Shown piece by piece: positions 61,044 through 64,000 of a DNA stretch of 64,000 bases. Under the pieces are notes generated by a model. That model saw only the letters and a program-made list of their open reading frames with translations, was not told the origin of the DNA and did no database searches. Source of the stretch: Arcanobacterium_A hippocoleae (lineage in GTDB: Bacteria; Actinomycetota; Actinomycetes; Actinomycetales; Actinomycetaceae); assembly GCF_031456295.1 (NCBI RefSeq), contig NZ_JAVDUJ010000001.1:248001-312000 (forward strand). The letters run 5' to 3'. A program made the translations under genes and the position numbers. Within the stretch, counting starts at the first letter, position 1. The number at the start of each line of letters is the position of its first letter.

Positions 61044-61952
61044 ATGAATAGCTCGGTGCGTACACGAGCTGCAGTGGTTGGAAATCCGATTGCGCACTCG
61101 CTTTCACCACAGCTGCATACTGCCGGTTGGAATGCTGTAAATTTTACAAAAATTGAATTACCCGCAGCTGGACTTGCTTCATTTTTACAAGAATGTGATG
61201 ATTCTTGGGCAGGAATTGCGGTGACAATGCCGTTGAAATACGAGGCGGTAAAAGCAGCCGATATTGTTGACGGACTTGCGAAAGCGGTTGGGTCTGCAAA
61301 CACAATCGTATTCCAGCCTACTGGGGCAAATTCGCGTTTATGTGTCGCATTCAATACAGACGTGGCGGGGATCGTAAATGCGATTCGTGAAAGTACCGAA
61401 ACGGTCAGATTCCAAAGAGGCGTGATCCTTGGTTCTGGTGCCACTGCATCGTCAGCGCTTGCTGCGATGGTTGAATTAGGTGTCGCAGATATTACCGTTT
61501 GTGCACGGCGTGCAGGCGGCCCCAATACTGTATTTGCAGCCGCGCATCGTCTGCATTTAGATCTTCAATATCTTCCGCTTGAAAGTATCCAATGCGCACA
61601 GCGAATTGCCGAAAGCGATTTAGTTATTTCCACTCTGCCGGCGCATATTGCTGATCCAATTGCCAGGCAGCTGAAAAAACTTAGCTTCGCTGATTCTGCT
61701 GAAAATGCCTCTGGCACAGCGCCGCTTGCTGGCAAAGTGCTATTGGACGTCATTTATGATCCATCGCCGACGGAGCTGATGTCAGCATGGGAGAGTGCGC
61801 ACGGTACGGTGGCTCCAGGGTGGTTGATGTTGTTGCATCAGGCAATTGACCAGGCACGACTTTTTACCGGAAAAATGCCTGATGTATCAGCAATGCGTAG
61901 TGCTTTACGAAAGGCACTTGCTGAGCGTGATGCTTTTCGGTGGAAGAACTGA
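61044..61952 (+). CDS. aroE: Shikimate dehydrogenase
   Basis: A 302-residue AroE reducing 3-dehydroshikimate. N-terminal substrate site VVGNPIAHSLSPQLHTAGWN (SxSxxxH), catalytic Lys in MPLKYEAV, FNTDVAGI, NAD(P)-binding VILGSGATASSALAAM and C-terminal LLHQAIDQ. The ATG at 61044 has GGGGGAG 6 nt upstream; a frame back to 61029 lacks it. Follows mltG by 15 bp: operon. Confidence 0.93.
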   Translation: MNSSVRTRAAVVGNPIAHSLSPQLHTAGWNAVNFTKIELPAAGLASFLQECDDSWAGIAVTMPLKYEAVKAADIVDGLAKAVGSANTIVFQPTGANSRLCVAFNTDVAGIVNAIRESTETVRFQRGVILGSGATASSALAAMVELGVADITVCARRAGGPNTVFAAAHRLHLDLQYLPLESIQCAQRIAESDLVISTLPAHIADPIARQLKKLSFADSAENASGTAPLAGKVLLDVIYDPSPTELMSAWESAHGTVAPGWLMLLHQAIDQARLFTGKMPDVSAMRSALRKALAERDAFRWKN

Positions 61953-62116
61953 CTTGGGAAAATAAATTCTGTACTCGTATTGAATAGGTTTAGCTAGCTA
62001 GCTGAAGTGTGCACTGCTTCTCACGAGATTATCCACAAGATGCTCTTTTGGATTCATTTTGCACAGGCTAAAAACATCATTGACGCAAAATATTTGTGCT
62101 GTTTTATGCTCAAATC

Positions 62117-62707
62117 ATGAACCAAAGTCAGTTTCTCACGCTTGCAATTCTTACTTTTGCGCCACTATTAATCAATGGAATTTTTGATGCATTCACTGGA
62201 TATTTATTCCGTCCGCTCAGTGATTTTGCGATTTTTACCGTAATTTTTGGAAGTCTCAGCTTATGCTGTTTTGCACAATTACATCCAAGAAAGATCATCA
62301 TTGCCCTTATGACCATGCTCCTGATACTTTCGATGCTCCAGGTGATCGCGAAATCTGCAACGCCTGCCAAAACCGGTATTGGCGCGCTTGGTCAAGGTGA
62401 TTATCGTGTCTATGCAGCAACCAGTTATTTATGCGCGCTGCACAGCGTATCGTCGGCATTTATCGCAGTGATGCTTTCTGGATGCATCATGCTACTGATA
62501 TTCGGATTTATCCGTGGGAAAAATTTCTTCACTGATCCAAAAATCTTATCTGCTCAGGCAATCAGCGAAAACTTGCCCACAAGCAGGAACGAAAACAGTT
62601 TTCAGGATCAGCTTAACCAGCTGTACCGGAGAAAGCGGGCGCCAATGGGACTGCCGATCGTAATCTCTGCCGGATTAGTGGTATTTGGGCAAATTGCGCA
62701 AATATAA
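62117..62707 (+). CDS. Divergent A24-type prepilin peptidase-like protein
   Basis: A 196-residue membrane protein with about five helices. The two aspartates of the A24 aspartyl protease family can be matched: FDAFTGYLFRPLSD near residue 22 (in place of the usual D-x5-P-N/D) and G-x-GD in GALGQGDYRVYA near 94. The C-terminus (APMGLPIVISAGLVVFG) resembles the final pfgP helix. The position between aroE and aroC is that of a prepilin peptidase in mycobacteria. No pilus genes nearby. ATG preceded by TATGCT and 6 nt. The 164-bp gap before it has one DnaA-box-like TTATCCACA. Confidence 0.6.
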   Translation: MNQSQFLTLAILTFAPLLINGIFDAFTGYLFRPLSDFAIFTVIFGSLSLCCFAQLHPRKIIIALMTMLLILSMLQVIAKSATPAKTGIGALGQGDYRVYAATSYLCALHSVSSAFIAVMLSGCIMLLIFGFIRGKNFFTDPKILSAQAISENLPTSRNENSFQDQLNQLYRRKRAPMGLPIVISAGLVVFGQIAQI

Positions 62708-62730
62708 GCTGAACGTGGCACAATCAAATC

Positions 62731-63960
62731 ATGATTAAGTGGAGTACAGCAGGAGAATCACATGGTTCAGCATTGCTGGCATTGATTGAAGGAATGCCAG
62801 CAGGAGTTGAAATTGAGAGCACGAAAATTTCTCGTGAGCTTGAACGTCGGAGGCTTGGTTACGGGCGCGGGAGCAGACAGAAATTTGAAGCAGATCGGAT
62901 TGAGTTGATTTCCGGCATCCGGCACGGGAAAACTCTGGGTTCACCTATCTCTGTATTGATCCACAATTCTGAATGGCCAAAATGGAAAACGGTGATGAGC
63001 GCTGATCCTGTAGACCCGGCAGCATTACAGATTGATGCAGGCGTTGGTGATACCCGCGAAATTGCGCGGAATCGAAAGCTAACTAAGCCGCGCCCAGGGC
63101 ACGCTGATCTGGTGGGAATGAATAAATATGGATTTACAGATGCACGGAATGTGCTTGAGCGTGCATCAGCAAGAGAAACTGCAGCACGTGTGGCACTTGG
63201 CGCAATTGCAAAAGAGTATTTACGACAAGTAGCACACATCGAAATTGGTTCCCAAGTGCTGCAAGTTGGTTCTGTTTCAGGCCCCGAATCGCTCCGCGGA
63301 AATTTCACGCCTGATAATTTTTCTGATCTCGATGCTTCTCCCGTCCGAACCCTTGATCTTGATCTCGAAAATAGATTTATTGCTGAAATTGATGCAGCAA
63401 AAAAGGCTGGCGATACTTTGGGTGGAGTAGTTGAAATAGTTGCCTTCAATGTGCCACAGGCATTAGGTACTTATACAATTGCTGCAGAACGCCTTGATGC
63501 ACAGATTGCTGCTGCGATGATGTCGATCCAGGCAGTAAAAGGTGTGGAGATTGGCGATGGTTTCCGCAGCGCAGGGCGCAGGGGGAGCGCGGCTCATGAT
63601 GAGATTTTTCCGGCAAGCGCAGAAAACTCAGATACGCTCTTCCGTAAAACGAATCGTGCAGGCGGAATTGAAGGAGGAATGAGTAATGGCGAGCCAGTGG
63701 TAGTGCGTTTAGCCTATAAACCAATTTCGACCGTTCCACATGCTCTTTCGACTATCGATACAGAAACTGGGCAGGCAGCCACAGCATTGCACCAACGTTC
63801 CGATACGACAGCGGTGATACCAGGGGCAGTAATTGGCGAATCAATGCTTGCACTCGTGCTTGCACGCGCACTGAATTCTCAGATCGGTGGAGATAGTATG
63901 CGCCAAGCGAAAGAAAATCTTCATTCTTTCATCAATTCGATTCCGCAGGAGCGTAGATAA
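62731..63960 (+). CDS. aroC: Chorismate synthase
   Basis: A 409-residue enzyme that makes chorismate from EPSP using reduced FMN. Signatures: SGESHGSALLALIEGMPAG-type start (AGESHGSALL), RRLGYGRGSRQKFEADRIEL near 46, ARETAARVALGAIAKEYL, and C-terminal RRGSAAHDEI and MSNGEPVVVR. ATG preceded by CACAAT and 6 nt. Ends 1 base before the next ATG. Confidence 0.96.
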   Translation: MIKWSTAGESHGSALLALIEGMPAGVEIESTKISRELERRRLGYGRGSRQKFEADRIELISGIRHGKTLGSPISVLIHNSEWPKWKTVMSADPVDPAALQIDAGVGDTREIARNRKLTKPRPGHADLVGMNKYGFTDARNVLERASARETAARVALGAIAKEYLRQVAHIEIGSQVLQVGSVSGPESLRGNFTPDNFSDLDASPVRTLDLDLENRFIAEIDAAKKAGDTLGGVVEIVAFNVPQALGTYTIAAERLDAQIAAAMMSIQAVKGVEIGDGFRSAGRRGSAAHDEIFPASAENSDTLFRKTNRAGGIEGGMSNGEPVVVRLAYKPISTVPHALSTIDTETGQAATALHQRSDTTAVIPGAVIGESMLALVLARALNSQIGGDSMRQAKENLHSFINSIPQERR

Positions 63961-64000
63961 ATGACGGCTCCAAAGGCAATTTTCATCGGAATGCCCGGTG
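63961..64000 (+). CDS. aroK: Shikimate kinase (partial, start only)
   Basis: Only 13 codons remain before the right edge (MTAPKAIFIGMPG), the first strand and the beginning of a Walker A loop (GMPGxGK/S). Its position directly after aroC (TAA then ATG) fits aroK. Identity rests on context and these few residues. Confidence 0.75.
   Translation, partial: MTAPKAIFIGMPG

Noticed and set aside
62029..62037. Perfect DnaA-box-like TTATCCACA in the aroE downstream gap
   Set aside because: Only one copy with no cluster, dnaA or dnaN gene nearby; a chance match is likely, so no origin is claimed.
1..64000. CRISPR arrays, insertion sequences, prophage genes
   Set aside because: No regularly spaced short repeats, transposase or integrase motifs or phage structural genes were seen anywhere in the window.

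Overview
The window looks like chromosomal DNA of a moderate- to low-GC actinobacterium, probably of the Actinomycetaceae kind. This is inferred from gene content and order, not from a database search. From thrS to aroK the order (thrS, pgsA, NUDIX, yebC, ruvC-ruvA-ruvB, yajC-secD-secF, apt, rsh, MBL hydrolase, hisS, aspS, rarA, alaS, ruvX, mltG, aroE, prepilin peptidase, aroC, aroK) follows, from memory, the Rv2614c-Rv2539c stretch of Mycobacterium tuberculosis. A sortase LPQTG protein, an actinobacterial-type CDP-alcohol phosphotransferase, TIGR03943 and DUF948 proteins, and many start codons placed 6 nt after a -10 hexamer (leaderless transcripts) point the same way.

Left part (1-29000), accessory and transport genes: an ABC-2 exporter pair with a divergent TetR-type regulator; an AspT/YidE-type transporter; a very small secreted-peptide gene overlapping a small membrane protein gene; an amidase; a truncated ABC ATPase; a membrane-anchored protein with two complete alkaline phosphatase domains; a TIGR03943/permease pair; tRNA-Val; a decayed dicarboxylate symporter gene; a methionine uptake operon (metN-metI-metQ) preceded by a Met-containing leader peptide and a terminator with a 12-bp antiterminator alternative; an FAD-linked hydroxyacid dehydrogenase; a possible toxin-antitoxin pair; a mono-cluster ferredoxin with an RclA-type flavin reductase; a MazG-like hydrolase; tRNA-Leu; and an LPXTG surface protein with a 440-bp internal tandem duplication. 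The promoter of that surface protein has a run of nine G inside its 17-bp spacer. sdaA (serine dehydratase) and thrS close this part.

Right part (29000-64000), mostly housekeeping: recombination (ruvCAB, rarA, ruvX), protein export (yajC, secD, secF), purine salvage and stringent response (apt, rsh), four aminoacyl-tRNA synthetases in all (thrS, hisS, aspS, alaS), RNA helicase, ribosomal protein S4, an MFS and an MMPL transporter, cell wall (mltG) and the shikimate pathway (aroE, aroC, start of aroK). Islands in this backbone include an AbiEi-like gene next to a DUF349 gene, and a GNAT acetyltransferase.

The strongest candidates for undescribed biology are the phase-variable promoter of the surface protein, the methionine attenuator, the small secreted peptide with its membrane partner and hairpin-rich leader, and the tandem alkaline phosphatase. 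No CRISPR array, insertion sequence, prophage or replication origin was seen.
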